Of a DNA stretch of 64,000 nt, positions 62,898 through 64,000 are shown one piece after another. This DNA comes from Silvibacterium dinghuense. GTDB taxonomy: Bacteria; Acidobacteriota; Terriglobia; Terriglobales; Acidobacteriaceae. The notes under the pieces were generated by a model. The model was given only the letters and a program-made list of their open reading frames with translations. It was not told the origin of the DNA and ran no database searches. Where the stretch lies: assembly GCF_004123295.1 (NCBI RefSeq), contig NZ_SDMK01000003.1, positions 1-64,000 on the forward strand, given 5' to 3'. Position 1 is the first letter of the stretch; every line of letters begins with the position of its first letter. Both the position numbers and the translations under genes were made by a program.

Positions 62898-64000
62898 TTA
62901 GAAGGTGAAACCGCCCAGGAACGTGATCTGCCGTTGCTGCCCACTCTCCAGCGAATCGAAGGTCCCGTATTGACTGGTGAACTGGTTCCCGCCCGCCACA
63001 GAAATATCGCCGCTCGGAGTCAGGAACTGTGGATGGTTGAAGATATTCGACATCTGCGTCACGAAGTTAAAATGCACGCGGCTAGTAAGCGCGACACTCT
63101 TCGTGATCGAAAGATGCGTCTGATACAAGTGTTGCCCTTCCAGGCTGTTGGGCCGCGCATTGCCGAAGTGTCCATCCTGTGGCACCGCGAAGGCCGCAGT
63201 ATTGAACCAATCGCTGGGCCGCTTGCCTCCAGGCACGTTGTTTGGATCACCGACCAGATCAGGCAGTCCACCGAAGGTATCCGTGTTCGACGGATCGGCA
63301 CTGTCGAAGTGCGGTGAAAAGCCCAGACCCGATGCCATATACGTGAGCACACTCGCTGACCAGCCGCCGACCGCTTCGTTCATCAGGTGGCCGCCATCGC
63401 TCAGGAACCGCTGTCCGTGACCGAAAGGCAGCGCCCAAACCATGTTGGCCGAGACATAATTGCGGCGAGTCTGTCCATCGTTCGCCCAGTGTCCGCTCGT
63501 CACGTCGTACGGATTCTCCGTGTCGAGATAGTTGGCCAGGCTCTCGGTGTAAGAATAGCTGCCGCTGAAGGTAAGCCCGCCCACGCGACGCTTTGCTTCG
63601 AACTGCAGCGCGTTGAAGCGCGAGCCGCCATCGAAACGCAGCATCGTCGTATCGACGAACTGCGGATACGGGCGGCGGCTGGTGGTGAATGGGATCGTGC
63701 TCGGCATCGGCAGGTTCGTATTCACGGTGTAGTTCAGGTTCCCGCCGTGTGAGCCAAGGTACGATGCGCGCAGGCCGATATGTGCAACCTCGCGCTCATA
63801 GCTCAGGCTGTACTGCTGCAGGCGCCCATGTGTAATGTGCATAGGATAGCCATTCACGCTCTGGCTAGGCACGTCGGCGGATGTAGTGCTCGAGGGATAC
63901 GGATCAGGGAATGCGAGCAGCGGTGTGGATCCCGCACTCCATTGGTTCGTGTAGTTTTCGCTGATCGAGAACGGCCCGGTCGAGCCAAGCTGCGGATTGA
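62898..64000 (-). CDS. Oar-like TonB-dependent receptor, 5' end outside the window
   Basis: The 3' 367 codons of a large receptor; the reading frame stays open to position 64000, so the start lies beyond the window. The visible part is barrel sequence typical of Oar-type receptors: YSLSYEREVAHIGLRASYLGSHGGNLNYTVNTNLP, FNALQFEAKRRVGGLTFSGSYSYTES, SANMVWALPFGHGQRFL, NEAVGGWSASVLTYMASGLGFSP, FNFVTQMSNIFNHPQFLTPSGD, and a terminal strand QITFLGGFTF ending in the aromatic residue needed for outer-membrane insertion. It lies 147 bp upstream of the GH109-like gene on the same strand, perhaps in one transcript. Confidence 0.9.
   Translation of the reverse strand, partial: NPQLGSTGPFSISENYTNQWSAGSTPLLAFPDPYPSSTTSADVPSQSVNGYPMHITHGRLQQYSLSYEREVAHIGLRASYLGSHGGNLNYTVNTNLPMPSTIPFTTSRRPYPQFVDTTMLRFDGGSRFNALQFEAKRRVGGLTFSGSYSYTESLANYLDTENPYDVTSGHWANDGQTRRNYVSANMVWALPFGHGQRFLSDGGHLMNEAVGGWSASVLTYMASGLGFSPHFDSADPSNTDTFGGLPDLVGDPNNVPGGKRPSDWFNTAAFAVPQDGHFGNARPNSLEGQHLYQTHLSITKSVALTSRVHFNFVTQMSNIFNHPQFLTPSGDISVAGGNQFTSQYGTFDSLESGQQRQITFLGGFTF

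Noticed and set aside
1-64000. tRNA, rRNA, CRISPR arrays, prophage or toxin-antitoxin genes
   Set aside because: No cloverleaf-like sequences, regularly spaced direct repeats, integrase or capsid motifs, or small paired genes were recognised by eye; a dedicated scan could still find a short RNA.

Overview
This window comes from a soil-type Acidobacteriota, most likely class Terriglobia (Acidobacteriaceae). The assignment is by inference from content: five very large TonB-dependent receptors (four complete, one cut by the window end), most of the Oar type with an N-terminal carboxypeptidase-regulatory domain; a beta-propeller plus MBG surface protein; a propeller-type sensor kinase; and many exported glycoside hydrolases. 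No rRNA, tRNA, CRISPR array, phage genes or intact insertion sequence were seen.

Layout. Positions 1-6,740 (minus strand) carry three exported proteins: a YncE-like propeller, a 1,194-aa NHL/MBG protein and a PstS-like binding protein. Positions 7,213-16,494 (plus strand) form a tight four-gene operon: an ECF sigma factor fused to an anti-sigma-like zinc motif, a membrane span and a large periplasmic part; an Oar-type receptor; a putative lipoprotein; and an exported hydrolase-like protein. After a gene-poor 0.9-kb stretch, 17,426-20,644 holds three small enzymes on the minus strand divergent from a CGNR-type regulator, with a clear inverted repeat between them. Positions 20,821-50,452 are a carbohydrate-utilisation region: a receptor, two GH43 enzymes, a heparinase-II/III-like lyase, a pectin methylesterase, GH3, an OmpR-type two-component system, GH2, a propeller kinase with a NarL-type regulator, another receptor, a GH106-like hydrolase, a mutarotase-like protein and GH35. 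Positions 50,526-64,000 hold a further receptor, a KbaZ/GatZ-type protein, a GH36-like alpha-galactosidase, an amidohydrolase, GH20, a GH109-like enzyme and the 3' part of a last receptor.

Working together (inference): receptors bring oligosaccharides through the outer membrane, and exported enzymes trim pectin and arabinogalactan side chains (GH43, CE8, GH2, GH35, GH106-like) and alpha-galactoside or amino-sugar glycans (GH36-like, GH20, GH109, KbaZ). A 10-bp-phased CGAAA/CGACA motif recurs at three promoters (near 47.4, 54.2 and 57.7 kb) and resembles DeoR/AgaR-type operators, suggesting a shared galactoside/GalNAc regulon.

Most unusual items: the one-piece tethered sigma/anti-sigma protein heading a receptor operon, the phased-repeat promoter set, a 284-bp MITE-like element whose edge forms the stop codon of the GH109-like gene, and a cluster of enzymes lacking the expected catalytic residues.
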